A DNA stretch of 64,000 bases from Streptococcus sp. LPB0220 (GTDB lineage: Bacteria > Bacillota > Bacilli > Lactobacillales > Streptococcaceae). Both the position numbers and the translations under genes were made by a program. Each line of letters starts with the position of its first letter. The first letter of the stretch is position 1. Below the pieces are notes generated by a model. It was not told the origin of the DNA. It searched no databases and saw only the letters and a list, made by a program, of their open reading frames with translations. This document shows, in pieces, positions 43,345-52,576 of this stretch. Location of the stretch: the NCBI RefSeq assembly GCF_008727815.1, contig NZ_CP044230.1, forward strand, positions 294,001-358,000, read 5' to 3'.

Positions 43345-44136
43345 TTAGTATTGAAAAGATTGAATGGCTTTTTTCAACTCATCTTGTAAAACGTTTCTTT
43401 GATCAAGTTGAATATAGACTTCTAACAGACAGGATCTAAGGTTGGAAAATTTATAAAAATCTTCCCTTTCTTCTATCAGAAAGTCAAGCGTTTTTATCCA
43501 AGAAGCTACTTGTTCTTGCTCGATTTTTCCTTGCAAAATAGGTTCATAGAGCACTCTAGCTAAACGCCAATCTTCATCATCAGTAAAACGAATTGAAATT
43601 CTTTTAAAGATTTGACCAAGTGTGTTAAAGACTTTATGAACTTTGTCATTAGGAAAGTCTGGATGACAAACTACTTCTGTCAAAAGATCAGCTCCATGCG
43701 CAAAAGCGTGAACCCAGCCATACTGACTGGAAAAACCTGTTGTATCCTTTTCTTTTTCAAGATAATGTAAACCTTGATCCAGTAAAATATATCTTATATC
43801 AGCTTTTAATCTTTGATAAAAAATCGATTGTTGGTTGGCATCTGCAGACAAGAGATTGGCATAAACGAGTGCTCTAAAAGAACGCTCAAGTGTTGATAGC
43901 CCAATCTTATCAATCTCTTTTTCTATTCCTTCGTCGGATGAAATCGTCTCAGCAATGAAATGAAATTGTTCCCGTGTAAAGAGTTCTTCCTGAATCCCTC
44001 TAGCCAAGCTTGTAAAAACGAGATCATCGCGAATTTCTGGTGAAGGATCACCCAAATGTTCCAGCAACCACTGGATTTCTTCCCGACTATAGCTTGGTTT
44101 TTCTTCTGTCACTTTACTTTGTAATTCTTGATACAT
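43345..44136 (-). CDS. DUF2785 family protein
   Basis: A 263-residue cytoplasmic, largely helical protein. The segment RSFRALVYANLLSADANQQS and the motif GWVHAFAHGADLL match the DUF2785 pattern, a HEAT-like family of unknown function found in streptococci and bacilli. I chose the ATG at 44136 on the minus strand, with AGAGG upstream; a GTG at 44145 in frame is possible. It lies downstream of pepF on the same strand with 54 bases between, so co-transcription is likely. Confidence 0.82.
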   Translation of the reverse strand: MYQELQSKVTEEKPSYSREEIQWLLEHLGDPSPEIRDDLVFTSLARGIQEELFTREQFHFIAETISSDEGIEKEIDKIGLSTLERSFRALVYANLLSADANQQSIFYQRLKADIRYILLDQGLHYLEKEKDTTGFSSQYGWVHAFAHGADLLTEVVCHPDFPNDKVHKVFNTLGQIFKRISIRFTDDEDWRLARVLYEPILQGKIEQEQVASWIKTLDFLIEEREDFYKFSNLRSCLLEVYIQLDQRNVLQDELKKAIQSFQY

Positions 44137-44190
44137 CCCTAGCACCTCTGCATTTTTACTAGCTTATTTTAGAGTTAGCTGTAGAGGAGT

Positions 44191-45987
44191 CTATTCTCCC
44201 AATTCTGCACTGTAAGCAATAATTTGATCGACAGTGTCTGAAAGGAATTGGATGGTATCGCGAAGTGGTTTGTCAGTTGAGATATCTGCTCCGATGATCA
44301 TGGCTGACTCAAGTGGGGTCTTGCTGCCACCTGATTTGAGGAGGTCTAGCCAATCTTTCGCTCCATTTTCGGAGTTTTTCAAATGCAAGTATCCCGCTGT
44401 TGAGATAACCAAGCCAGCTGAGTAGGTATAGCTGTAAAGTCCCATGTAGTAGTGGCTTTGACGCATCCAGGTTAGAGCTGCATCATCATCGATTTCTACA
44501 GCGTCGCCCCAGAATTCGGTCAAGACTTCCTTCATGATGCTATTGAGCTTGCTAGCACCAAAGGTACCACCTTCTTCGATCAAGGTGTAAACTTTGCGTT
44601 GGAAGGCTGCTTCCAACAAGTGGGTGATGAAGTTGTGGAAGTAGGTGTCTGTCAAACGGTGTGCTAGGGCAAAGCGTTTTTGACGAGGGTCGTCAAACTG
44701 GTGTTCCAAATAGTCGCTAAGGAGGAGCTCGTTAAAGGTAGAAGGAGCTTCCACATAGTAGGTCGACATGTGGGCGTTGAAGTAGCTTTGGTTGTTATCT
44801 GAGAAGATGAATTGACCAGAGTGTCCAATCTCGTGGATCAGAGTATAGACATCGCTCATGCGACCTGTCCAGCTCATGAGGACATAAGGATGGACACGGT
44901 AAGGGTCAGCCGCATAACCACCGGAATCCTTGCCTTCATTGGCTGCAAAATCAACCCATCGTTCGGTTTGGTAGCGAGCAATTTCACGAGAATATTCTTC
45001 CCCAAGAGGAGCCACAGATTTCATGACCAAGTCATAAGCGTCATCAATGGTGACATCTGGGTTGAGCGCACTGTCCAAGTCCAACTTCCAATCAGCAAAG
45101 GTCATTTTTTCAAGGCCGTTGACCTTGGCCACGTGTTTGAGGAATTTTTGAGCGACTGGAGCGAAGTCCTTCATAATCAGGTCAATCTGACGATCAAACA
45201 TGGCACGATCCACTTCCTGCTCAGCCAAGAGATAGTCAAAGACAGAGTCGTAACCTCGCATATCAGCGATCAGTTTTTCAGATTTGACTTGGGCTAGATA
45301 GGTAGCAGCAGCCGTGTTTTGGTGCTTGCGGAGACCTTCTGAGAAGGAACGAAAGGCTTTTTCACGGACTTTCGCATTCTCATGGTTTTGGTAGAAGTTT
45401 TCATAGGTGACAAAGCTATTCTTGTAAACTTTTCCATCTACTTCAAAATCAGCCATTTCAAAGTCACCTGCCCGCATCTTGGTATAGATGTCTTGCGGTC
45501 CGTAGAAGACTTCACCAAGGTTGGTCAGAGTTTTTTCCACATCAGCTCCCAAGTAGTGAGCTTTTTTGATTTTAGCCTGACGAATGGCAAAAGTGAGGTG
45601 AGGGAGTTGTCCGAGACGTTCGAGGACTTCTTCATCCGCTTCTACCAAAGCATCGTCAAAGAAGGAAAGTTCAACGCTGGCCCAAGTTTCGAAATCCATC
45701 CCTGCTTGGGCAATTTCCGCAAAAGCTTCATCGCCAAAGTCCGTCGTTTGGGGCATAAAGCTGTAGTTGCCAATGTGGCTGAGTTGGATCTGAATTTGTT
45801 CAAAGACTGCAAAGGCAGCTTCAAAGTCTTCAAAAGTGTGGAGCCTACCCTTGTAGTTACGGACGAATTCATTAATTTCCTCGCGGGTTTTTTCAATGGC
45901 ACGCAAGAAGTCTTCCTGGTCTTGATAGAGGGCTGTGAGGTCCCAGAGTTCCTTCTCAGGAAATTCAGAACGTTTTTTTAATTCCAT
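44191..45987 (-). CDS. pepF: Oligoendopeptidase F (M3 family)
   Basis: A 598-residue zinc peptidase that cleaves short peptides in the cytoplasm. The zinc motif HEIGH is at 385-389 (LIHEIGHSGQF), the third ligand region EAPSTFNELLLSDYL follows, and the end is SYTYSAGLVISTAG. Length is typical. Start follows AAGGAGAACACT on the minus strand; an extended -10 TGATATACT is at 46020-46028 on the same strand. Divergent from the coiled-coil membrane protein gene; their promoters share the text CTGATATACTWAGTA. Confidence 0.96.
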   Translation of the reverse strand: MELKKRSEFPEKELWDLTALYQDQEDFLRAIEKTREEINEFVRNYKGRLHTFEDFEAAFAVFEQIQIQLSHIGNYSFMPQTTDFGDEAFAEIAQAGMDFETWASVELSFFDDALVEADEEVLERLGQLPHLTFAIRQAKIKKAHYLGADVEKTLTNLGEVFYGPQDIYTKMRAGDFEMADFEVDGKVYKNSFVTYENFYQNHENAKVREKAFRSFSEGLRKHQNTAAATYLAQVKSEKLIADMRGYDSVFDYLLAEQEVDRAMFDRQIDLIMKDFAPVAQKFLKHVAKVNGLEKMTFADWKLDLDSALNPDVTIDDAYDLVMKSVAPLGEEYSREIARYQTERWVDFAANEGKDSGGYAADPYRVHPYVLMSWTGRMSDVYTLIHEIGHSGQFIFSDNNQSYFNAHMSTYYVEAPSTFNELLLSDYLEHQFDDPRQKRFALAHRLTDTYFHNFITHLLEAAFQRKVYTLIEEGGTFGASKLNSIMKEVLTEFWGDAVEIDDDAALTWMRQSHYYMGLYSYTYSAGLVISTAGYLHLKNSENGAKDWLDLLKSGGSKTPLESAMIIGADISTDKPLRDTIQFLSDTVDQIIAYSAELGE

Positions 45988-46019
45988 AGTGTTCTCCTTT
46001 TGATCAAATAACTATACTA

Positions 46020-46028
46020 AGTATATCA
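46020..46028 (-). promoter_or_regulatory. Extended -10 promoter of pepF
   Basis: TGATATACT on the minus strand (46028 to 46020), 33 bases before the start codon. Confidence 0.5.
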
Positions 46029-46163
46029 GAAAAAGGAGCAGAAACATAGAGGGAGAGGGGAAAATACTTGTGTAAAAATCTTGAAAAGAGCTGGAAAAAA
46101 GTTAAGATTAAAAAACTTAAGTCTAACTACTATATTTAAGTAAGGCATGGATTGGAATTTCGC

Positions 46164-46172
46164 TGATATACT
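46164..46172 (+). promoter_or_regulatory. Extended -10 promoter for the membrane protein/adhesin pair
   Basis: TGATATACT at 46164-46172, followed by AAGTA as in the divergent pepF promoter. Start near 46179; leader about 139 nt. The rest of 45988-46317 is AT-rich without an ORF I can support. Confidence 0.45.
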
Positions 46173-46182
46173 AAGTACATCA

Positions 46183-46207
46183 GAGTATTGCATTTCATGC
46201 AATACTC
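46183..46207. promoter_or_regulatory. 25-bp perfect palindrome just after the predicted start
   Basis: GAGTATTGCAT (46183-46193), TTC, ATGCAATACTC (46197-46207): eleven perfect base pairs. It could be an operator or a 5' mRNA hairpin; there is no T-tract, so it is not a terminator. Confidence 0.55.
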
Positions 46208-46317
46208 AACACTAATGGCTCTAAAGAATATAAGGATTGTTTAATAATTTTTTGTGGCAATTCTTATATTCAAAATTTTAGTAAAATGTTGCTAATTAGT
46301 GATAGAGGAGGTTATTA

Positions 46318-47283
46318 ATGGAAACAAGAGAAGAAATTGTCTCTAAACTAGAACTAATTCGTGAGAATATATTGGGATTTATTCAAGCCCGTTCACGTCA
46401 AGTTACACTTGTTAATCAAATGAGAACAGCCAAGTTGATTCAACAAGATGAATATAACGATAAAACATTGTCTCATAAAACCCTCAAGCTTGCTTTTTCA
46501 ATTATGGTATTTTCAAGTATTTCAATACTATTAGGGGATTTATTGTATGTCATCTTACTTGGTGCTGTGAATCGATTAATCGGTGATATTATCTTTGAAG
46601 TTTTGTTCTTATCAGGATTTTTATTTCTATTGTTTCGTCGTATGAAAGGTTCAAAGGATAGTTGGATTTATCCAGCGACACTGATTATGGGAGGGGTCTT
46701 ACTTGTATTTCCTCTACGTTTGCTTTTGACTCCTAATCCTATAACATTGATTCTACTTGGAGTGTCAATTGTAGCCACCTATTTCATCATTCAAAATAAG
46801 CTGGAATTAATGATTGCGTTTGTGAATAAAGGTATTCGTAATAAAAATGAACAGCATTTAAGAGATTACCAAGCAGTGGTTGCAGAAAATCAACGATTAG
46901 AATTGGCCTATCAGCAAGAGGGACGTTTGATGGAAAATTTCCGAAATCAAGCTGTAGCAATTGGTCAAGGATGGTACCCTAAAGATTATTATGCACTAGA
47001 TGCAGTGAACTATCTTATTCACGCGTTTAATAATTTCAAAGCAGATAATATAAAGGAAGCCATTAATTTATACGATACATATTTAGACCGAGCAGCCCGT
47101 CGAGCCTTTGAAGCAGAGATGATCGAACTTGAAAAAGAGCAGATTATTAATCAAGAACGAATGATCAAGCTTCAGGAACATGCAAATATTTTAAGCGCTA
47201 GACAAATTGCAGAAACACAAGAAGCAGCTGCTGCATCACGTGCTGTAGCAAGTGAACTTGAGAATATTCGTTATGGAAGATAA
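46318..47283 (+). CDS. Membrane protein with C-terminal coiled coil, upstream of the SEC10-like gene
   Basis: A 321-residue protein I do not recognise. After a charged helix (1-55), four hydrophobic segments lie at about 58-165 (LAFSIMVFSSISILLGDLLYV; IIFEVLFLSGFLFLLF; ATLIMGGVLLVFPLRLLL; TLILLGVSIVATYFII). The C-terminal part (about 165-321) is helical, Gln/Glu/Ala-rich and coiled-coil-like (EAEMIELEKEQIINQERMIK). The start follows AGAGGAGG. It precedes the surface protein gene by 47 bases with no terminator, so they are probably one transcript and may function together, for example in surface display; that is inference. Confidence 0.72.
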   Translation: METREEIVSKLELIRENILGFIQARSRQVTLVNQMRTAKLIQQDEYNDKTLSHKTLKLAFSIMVFSSISILLGDLLYVILLGAVNRLIGDIIFEVLFLSGFLFLLFRRMKGSKDSWIYPATLIMGGVLLVFPLRLLLTPNPITLILLGVSIVATYFIIQNKLELMIAFVNKGIRNKNEQHLRDYQAVVAENQRLELAYQQEGRLMENFRNQAVAIGQGWYPKDYYALDAVNYLIHAFNNFKADNIKEAINLYDTYLDRAARRAFEAEMIELEKEQIINQERMIKLQEHANILSARQIAETQEAAAASRAVASELENIRYGR

Positions 47284-47330
47284 GAAATCTGGGATAAATA
47301 GGTAGGGAAGAAAATAGAAGGAATATAACT

Positions 47331-49976
47331 ATGAATAAAACAACAAAGAAAAGTATTGCTATCAGTGCTACTATTATCGCTGCAACTGCTGTGACTTCAG
47401 TTGTACAAGCTGAAGAAGCGTCAGTTGCTCAACCTCAGACAGGGACATCAGCAACTGTTTCAAATATCGATCATCCTGCTGAGGTTACAAAAGAGGCAGT
47501 TGATACAGCAAAAGAGAAAGCTGATGAAGCAGCTAAATCAGTAGCTGAACAAGAAAAAGCTGTCAGCGTGGCTGATCAAAAGGCTAGGGAAGCTGAAGCT
47601 ACTGAAAAAACGACTGCAGCAAACTATGAAAAAACTAAGGAAGCTGCAGAAAAAGCAACACCAGAAAATATCGCAAAAGCTGAAGATACCATTAAAACAA
47701 AAGAGGCTGGGGTAAAATCTGCTGAAGAAGCTGTAAAATCTGCTGAAGAAGGTGTGAAATCAGCTGAAAAAGCAGAATCTGAATCAGAAAAAGCTTATGA
47801 AGAGGCTACTAAACAAGTAGAAGATGAAAAAGCAAAAGTCGAATTAGCCAAGGAAGAAGTTAAGAAGGCTGAAAAAGCTCTTAATGAAACAACATTAAGC
47901 AAAGCACAAGAAACAGTAACGATTGCAGGGAATAAATTAAAAGACGCTGAAACAACTCACAAAGCGGCTCAAGATGAGTTGAATCGTGCAAAAGAATTCG
48001 ACGCATCACGTCAAGCTAAAATTGATGAGACAAAATCAGCACTCGATAAAGAACGTACAGAAAAGAACGTTCCGGCTCTTGAGCAAAGCCTCACTGATGC
48101 AAAAGCTAACGTAGAAGCTAAAGAAAAAGCATTAGCTGAAGCAAAAGCTAAAGCAAACGTCGTTCAATCTGAAGTAGATGAAGCTCAAAAAGCTCTTGAT
48201 GCGGCAAATGCTCTATATCAAGAAAAAGTAGCTAAGTTGAAACAAGACGAAGCTCTTCGTAAAATCGTCGTTCCTGCGGACTATGCAAAACACGATATCG
48301 ATGACTCCGCTTGGTTCATGTCCCACCAAAAAGAAAACATGGGTTTGCAACCCAAAACGGACTACAGCCAGATGGGTATCGGTGTTAATGGAGAAATTGT
48401 TAACCTTGCAAACCTCACAGTCGCACAACGCAAAGAAATTGCTGAATTTGCGGCTCAAATGTTAAATGACCTTAACCAACAATATTGGTCCCAACGCGAA
48501 CCTGGTAAAACAATTGAACCGCTCCAATTGACAGTAGGCGGTCAGGACTTTGCCGATAATATCGCTCAAAAATATACGGATTATTACAAGAATAATGGTG
48601 GGACTCCTGATATAGTGCTTGCAAACTTCAAACATCTATTTGATGTGTTAATTGAATATAGTGCAAAAGAATCTCTTGGTCAACTTTTACCAGAATGGCA
48701 TAAAAAAAATATGGGCGGATATACCATGTTGAACCTTAAACAAGACATTGCGGATAACATTCGTATGATGATGTTCGAAGATGGTAGTCAATCAAATGGT
48801 CATGCCAAACACTTGATTAGTCTTCAAGGTACTGGAATCGGTATCAGCGTAAGTTCTGGTTCACTTCACATCTTGTCAACAAGACAGTCTACAAATCAGG
48901 ATAAAGCTGATTACATCAGTACGGATGCCGAATATAAAGCATCTTTGACCGCTTCTGTAGAAAAAGAAGAACAAGTACTACAAGCAGCTAAAGATAAGAA
49001 AGCGATCGCTGACCAAGCGGTTAAAGCTGCTGAAAATGAAGTTGCTTCTGCAAAATCAGCACAAATTGAGGCGCAAACAAAATTGAACGCTGCTCAAAAG
49101 GCTATCGCGAAAGCACAAAAAGCATATGAGGACGCTCTTGCTGTTAAAGAACAAACACCTACGGCTCAAGCTAAAGTTGATGAAACAGCAAAAGCCCTCG
49201 AAGCTGCAAAAGCTGAACTTGCAACAGCTAAATCAAATCTTGCAAACTTGCAACAAGTTCGTGCGCAACGCGAATCTGAATTGAAAGACGCTAAAGCTAA
49301 ATTGATTGCTCAAGAAGAAGCTCTTAAAGTAGCTCTTAAATCAGCAATCGATGCGGAAAACGACTTGCAAGCAAAAGGACTTGCAACAACTGAAGCTAAA
49401 GCTCAAGTTGAACGGGCTAAACAAGCTGTAAAATCAGCTGAACAAGCAGTCAAAGAAGCTAAAGACTATCTTGAATTGCTTAAAAATGCACCTGCAAAAC
49501 TTGCCGAAGCTGAAAAAGTATTGACTGAAGCAAAAGCTAAAACAGCTGAAGCTAAAGCAACACTCGAAACAGAAATTGCAAAACTTGAAGCATTGAAGTT
49601 GAAAGCTAAAGCGTCTCAAGAAGATTACAAACGTATCTTCGAAGCTTACCAAAAACTCGTTCAAGCAAAACAATTGGAAGAAACAATTCGTCGCGAACAA
49701 GAACGTATCAAACACGAAAACGAAACTCGTCGTAACGAACCAGTTCGTCGTGAATCTACTCAAAACAAAGTAATCAAGACAACTGCTCCAACAGCAACAA
49801 CTAAAACTACAACAGTAACACCTGGTGCAATTACACCAGTCGCACCTCAAGTTAAACAAGCAAACACTAAAGAATTGCCATCAACTGGTGAATCTGCAAG
49901 TGCTCTTGGACTTATGGGCGTAGCAATGGCTGCTCTAGGTCTTGCTGGATTGAAACGCAAACGCGAAACAAAATAA
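47331..49976 (+). CDS. LPXTG surface protein, SEC10/PgrA surface-exclusion type
   Basis: An 881-residue wall-anchored protein. Signal peptide residues 1-27 (IAISATIIAATAVTSVVQA); long alanine/lysine/glutamate coiled coil (about 50-310); a globular domain at about 310-530 with the surface-exclusion (SEC10/PgrA, CAP-like) pattern (VPADYAKHDIDDSAWFMSHQ; LTVGGQDFADNIAQKYTDYY); a second coiled coil (about 530-800); Thr-rich wall spanner; and LPSTG at 849-853 with a membrane helix and KRKRETK tail. Such proteins act in adhesion or block mating aggregation. Start follows AGAAGGAATATAACT. Highly biased codon use suggests strong expression. Confidence 0.92.
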   Translation: MNKTTKKSIAISATIIAATAVTSVVQAEEASVAQPQTGTSATVSNIDHPAEVTKEAVDTAKEKADEAAKSVAEQEKAVSVADQKAREAEATEKTTAANYEKTKEAAEKATPENIAKAEDTIKTKEAGVKSAEEAVKSAEEGVKSAEKAESESEKAYEEATKQVEDEKAKVELAKEEVKKAEKALNETTLSKAQETVTIAGNKLKDAETTHKAAQDELNRAKEFDASRQAKIDETKSALDKERTEKNVPALEQSLTDAKANVEAKEKALAEAKAKANVVQSEVDEAQKALDAANALYQEKVAKLKQDEALRKIVVPADYAKHDIDDSAWFMSHQKENMGLQPKTDYSQMGIGVNGEIVNLANLTVAQRKEIAEFAAQMLNDLNQQYWSQREPGKTIEPLQLTVGGQDFADNIAQKYTDYYKNNGGTPDIVLANFKHLFDVLIEYSAKESLGQLLPEWHKKNMGGYTMLNLKQDIADNIRMMMFEDGSQSNGHAKHLISLQGTGIGISVSSGSLHILSTRQSTNQDKADYISTDAEYKASLTASVEKEEQVLQAAKDKKAIADQAVKAAENEVASAKSAQIEAQTKLNAAQKAIAKAQKAYEDALAVKEQTPTAQAKVDETAKALEAAKAELATAKSNLANLQQVRAQRESELKDAKAKLIAQEEALKVALKSAIDAENDLQAKGLATTEAKAQVERAKQAVKSAEQAVKEAKDYLELLKNAPAKLAEAEKVLTEAKAKTAEAKATLETEIAKLEALKLKAKASQEDYKRIFEAYQKLVQAKQLEETIRREQERIKHENETRRNEPVRRESTQNKVIKTTAPTATTKTTTVTPGAITPVAPQVKQANTKELPSTGESASALGLMGVAMAALGLAGLKRKRETK

Positions 49977-49984
49977 AAATTCTA

Positions 49985-50010
49985 TTTAGGCTGGGGGAAC
50001 CCAGCCTAAA
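49985..50010 (+). terminator. Hairpin after the surface protein gene
   Basis: TTTAGGCTGGG (49985-49995) pairs CCCAGCCTAAA (50000-50010), GGAA loop. No T-tract follows, so termination may be inefficient. Confidence 0.6.
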
Positions 50011-50011
50011 A

Positions 50012-50020
50012 TGGTATAAT
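50012..50020 (+). promoter_or_regulatory. Extended -10 promoter of the lipoprotein pair
   Basis: TGGTATAAT at 50012-50020, 33 bases before the start codon at 50054. Confidence 0.65.
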
Positions 50021-50053
50021 TTTAAGAAAAAGATAAACAAATGGGGATTTTTT

Positions 50054-51379
50054 ATGAAAAAGGTTATGATTTCACTACTGGTGGGTGTGTCCGTTTTATC
50101 TTTGGTGGCTTGTGCTCCAAAACGCTACGAACGCCAAAGTAAACCAACGACAGCAACGTCATCAACTGTCAAAAAAGAAAAGAAGGATACGGGACAAAAG
50201 TATTATCAAGCGGTCTTGGAGCGGTATGCCAAGTATGATACAGCTCTTAAAAATGGCGATAAAACGGGGCTCTCTAAGGAATTGGGGAAGGTACCAGCCG
50301 GTTCAGAAGAAAATATCTATCTAGATGCTTTGGAACGCTTGGGAACTCCCGTAACTTTCCAGTATGCCTTTGCAGACCTTAACCAAGATGGTGTCGATGA
50401 ACTTTTGGTATCTAATCAATACACGGAAAACAAACAATACGTTTCTGCCATCTATTATTTAAAAGGACAAGAACCCGAATTGCTCCATACGGCCTACACA
50501 GCTGCAGTGGGGGGCTATCGCTCCAGTCTAGATGTTTTTGACAATGGGCAAATTGTCTACGCCACTTGGCAATCTCTGAATCCAGAGCAGGAATTGACCC
50601 TTTATTCCTTAGAAAAAGGGAAAGCCAAGGAAGAAAAGAAAGCGACCATTCAAATTGGTGGGAAGGAAACAGCAGAACAAGCCCTTGGGATTTCAGCCAA
50701 GAAGTTAGACCTCACTAAGCTCGATTGGAAAAATTTTGACGGTACAGGGAAATCCAAATCAACAGCTAAAGCGGAGGATAAGAAGACAGGTTCTTTCCAA
50801 GTTCAAGTCAGTGTGTCGGATCTCCGTATTCGCAAAGAGCCTTCAACCTCTGCTTCATCTGCAGGAATGATCGCAAAAGGTATTCATACCATTACGGAAA
50901 CAGTAGACGCGGATGGTCATACTTGGGGCAAGCTTGAATCTGGACAAGGCTGGATCGCTCTTGACTTCACAACGCGCGTGGATGGTTCTAAAGCAGCAAG
51001 CTCAAGTAAGAAAAGCAGCGGAATGAATATTCAAGAAATTCAGAACGGTGATTTTTCAAGTATTGCAGGAACCTGGAGAAATGGTCTAGGTTGGACTTTG
51101 GAATTTAATAAAGATGGTTTGACAGGAAAAGGATTTGTAACAGATGGAAGTGGAGTTGTTGATAGAATTAATCCTGATCACGGCTATATTAGTGGGGGGA
51201 TCCATAGTTCAAAACCAAATACAGCTGGTGGAGCTGCGATCTCTTTCTTGCCAGCAGGAACACCTATGAGGCCTGATAGTGATCAGAATAGTGATCCATC
51301 AGATACCTCAAAAGATCGTATATGGATTGGGCAACAATATATTTGGGATACTGACTCGTTCTTCTACCGTGTGGACTAA
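50054..51379 (+). CDS. Lipoprotein with SH3b domain and C-terminal DUF6287-like domain
   Basis: A 441-residue lipoprotein: signal peptide with lipobox LVAC (Cys20), Ser/Thr/Lys linker, a domain at about 70-230 containing DLNQDGVDELLVSNQ (calcium-type or integrin-like loop), an SH3b domain (about 250-315; VSDLRIRKEPSTSASSAGMI ... GQGWIALDF) likely binding peptidoglycan, and a C-terminal domain beginning IQEIQNGDFSSIAGTWRNG, typical of DUF6287. Function unknown; likely wall-associated. The following gene encodes another lipoprotein with an identical mature start (CAPKRYER). Own extended -10 promoter. Confidence 0.85.
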   Translation: MKKVMISLLVGVSVLSLVACAPKRYERQSKPTTATSSTVKKEKKDTGQKYYQAVLERYAKYDTALKNGDKTGLSKELGKVPAGSEENIYLDALERLGTPVTFQYAFADLNQDGVDELLVSNQYTENKQYVSAIYYLKGQEPELLHTAYTAAVGGYRSSLDVFDNGQIVYATWQSLNPEQELTLYSLEKGKAKEEKKATIQIGGKETAEQALGISAKKLDLTKLDWKNFDGTGKSKSTAKAEDKKTGSFQVQVSVSDLRIRKEPSTSASSAGMIAKGIHTITETVDADGHTWGKLESGQGWIALDFTTRVDGSKAASSSKKSSGMNIQEIQNGDFSSIAGTWRNGLGWTLEFNKDGLTGKGFVTDGSGVVDRINPDHGYISGGIHSSKPNTAGGAAISFLPAGTPMRPDSDQNSDPSDTSKDRIWIGQQYIWDTDSFFYRVD

Positions 51380-51397
51380 GAAAATAAGGAGACAAAC

Positions 51398-52135
51398 ATG
51401 AAAAAATTTGGAACCTATTTACTAGCTGCTGTGCTATTACTTTCCCTAGCTGCCTGTGCTCCGAAACGCTATGAGCGTAAGCACAGTCCGGTAGAGTCTT
51501 CATCAGTCAAACAGTCATCTGACAAAGCCAAAGAAAAAGAGCAGTCGGAAGAAGCTAAGTCCGATGAAAATGACAAAGAAGCCATTGGGACCTTGTCTAA
51601 AGCGGACCAAGCGGATATCTATTCGATCATTGAAAACAGTGCGTCTTTGACCTATTCACTTCAGGTGCAACCGACTCGTTTGCTGGAGTTGAATAATGAC
51701 CACAGTGCAGTTGAAGGCTACCCGCAAGACATGTTCATTGATTACTACAATACCTACACGCCGGGAACCTATAATTTACAAGATATCATTGATAAATTGA
51801 ATGCAGAAGAAACATCGGATTCGATCCGCAGTCTTTCACAAGACAAGCTGATCCAACTAACAAATGACAAGAAAGACGGCTGGATCTATTCGACAAAAGA
51901 CAAGGCCTTTTACGAAATTGTTCCTGGTGGTCGTGGGGGAGCGATGCCACCGATGGAGATTCCTTCACCTGATGAATGGGTGATCAATGAAGATTCGGTT
52001 GAAGTGACCACATCGATACAAGGGACTTCTGAACCATACAGACGCTTTGTCTTGAAGCGAAACAATAAGGACTATAAGGGTGGAACGCATAAAACACGCT
52101 TTTATGTCGACAGCACTGAATTCGTCAAATCGTAA
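51398..52135 (+). CDS. Lipoprotein of unknown function, paired with the preceding one
   Basis: A 245-residue lipoprotein: lipobox LAAC (Cys20), then CAPKRYER, the same eight residues that start the mature form of the neighbouring lipoprotein, and a Ser/Lys/Glu-rich linker (KQSSDKAKEKEQSEEAKSDE). The C-terminal domain (about 65-245; LSKADQADIYSIIENS; YYNTYTPGTYNLQDIIDKLN) is not one I recognise. It starts 18 bases after the preceding stop with AAGGAG, so the two are an operon. A terminator follows at 52195. Confidence 0.8.
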   Translation: MKKFGTYLLAAVLLLSLAACAPKRYERKHSPVESSSVKQSSDKAKEKEQSEEAKSDENDKEAIGTLSKADQADIYSIIENSASLTYSLQVQPTRLLELNNDHSAVEGYPQDMFIDYYNTYTPGTYNLQDIIDKLNAEETSDSIRSLSQDKLIQLTNDKKDGWIYSTKDKAFYEIVPGGRGGAMPPMEIPSPDEWVINEDSVEVTTSIQGTSEPYRRFVLKRNNKDYKGGTHKTRFYVDSTEFVKS

Positions 52136-52194
52136 AAATAAATGGAGACTATACCTAGCTCTAAAATTTTTATATAGAACTTACGGAAGATTCG

Positions 52195-52226
52195 CAGAAA
52201 AAGGCTCTCAAAGCCTTTTTCTTTTG
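52195..52226 (+). terminator. Terminator of the lipoprotein pair
   Basis: AAAAAGGC (52198-52205) pairs GCCTTTTT (52213-52220), then CTTTT. Confidence 0.82.
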
Positions 52227-52229
52227 GGC

Positions 52230-52257
52230 TTGAATATGTTAAAATAAAAGGTATACG
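52230..52257 (+). promoter_or_regulatory. Candidate distal promoter of pnp
   Basis: TTGAAT (52230-52235), 16-base spacer, TATACG (52252-52257); TGTTAAAAT at 52237-52245 is an alternative extended -10. If used, the three structured repeats would lie in the pnp leader. Confidence 0.35.
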
Positions 52258-52336
52258 TGCTTGGATACAAAGATGAGGATATAACATACAGATGGGTTGT
52301 TGAAAACAATGCTATCATGTGTAATTGAATACGCCT

Positions 52337-52413
52337 ACAACTCTGTTGAAAAAGATAAATCCTCCTAGGAGCGGTCGCTCCGTCGTTGGATTTCCTATTT
52401 TCCTTTGAGTTGT
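52337..52413 (+). repeat. Structured hairpin repeat, unit A (pnp upstream array)
   Basis: Outer helix ACAACTC 52337-52343 with GAGTTGT 52407-52413; conserved GAAAA/TTTTC; middle AAATCC 52357-52362 with GGATTT 52388-52393; apical GGAGCG 52368-52373 with CGCTCC 52376-52381. Internal loops AGAT/CCTA and TCCT/CGTT. Linker ATCATG-TAATTGAA stands before it (about 52315-52327). Confidence 0.8.
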
Positions 52414-52451
52414 TTAACGGCTTAGTATCTTGGGTAATTGAATTTTGGCCT

Positions 52452-52527
52452 CATTTCTTAGGAAAAAAGATAAGCTTCCTAGCACTCATCGAGTGCGGCG
52501 TCACCTTCCTATTTTTCTACAGAAATG
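52452..52527 (+). repeat. Structured hairpin repeat, unit B
   Basis: Outer helix CATTTCT 52452-52458 with AGAAATG 52521-52527; GAAAAA/TTTTTC; middle AAG/CTT only; apical GCACTC 52482-52487 with GAGTGC 52491-52496. An extra perfect hairpin GTTCGGC/GCCGAAC (52527-52542) follows, then the linker ATCTTG-N3-GTTGAACACGGGC. Confidence 0.8.
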
Positions 52528-52576
52528 TTCGGCAAGCCGAACCGTCCAAAATATCTTGATAGTTGAACACGGGCTA

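Noticed and set aside
43236..43440. Plus-strand ORF between trxA and the DUF2785 gene
   Set aside because: It covers a terminator and the 3' end of the DUF2785 gene in antisense; no ribosome binding site.
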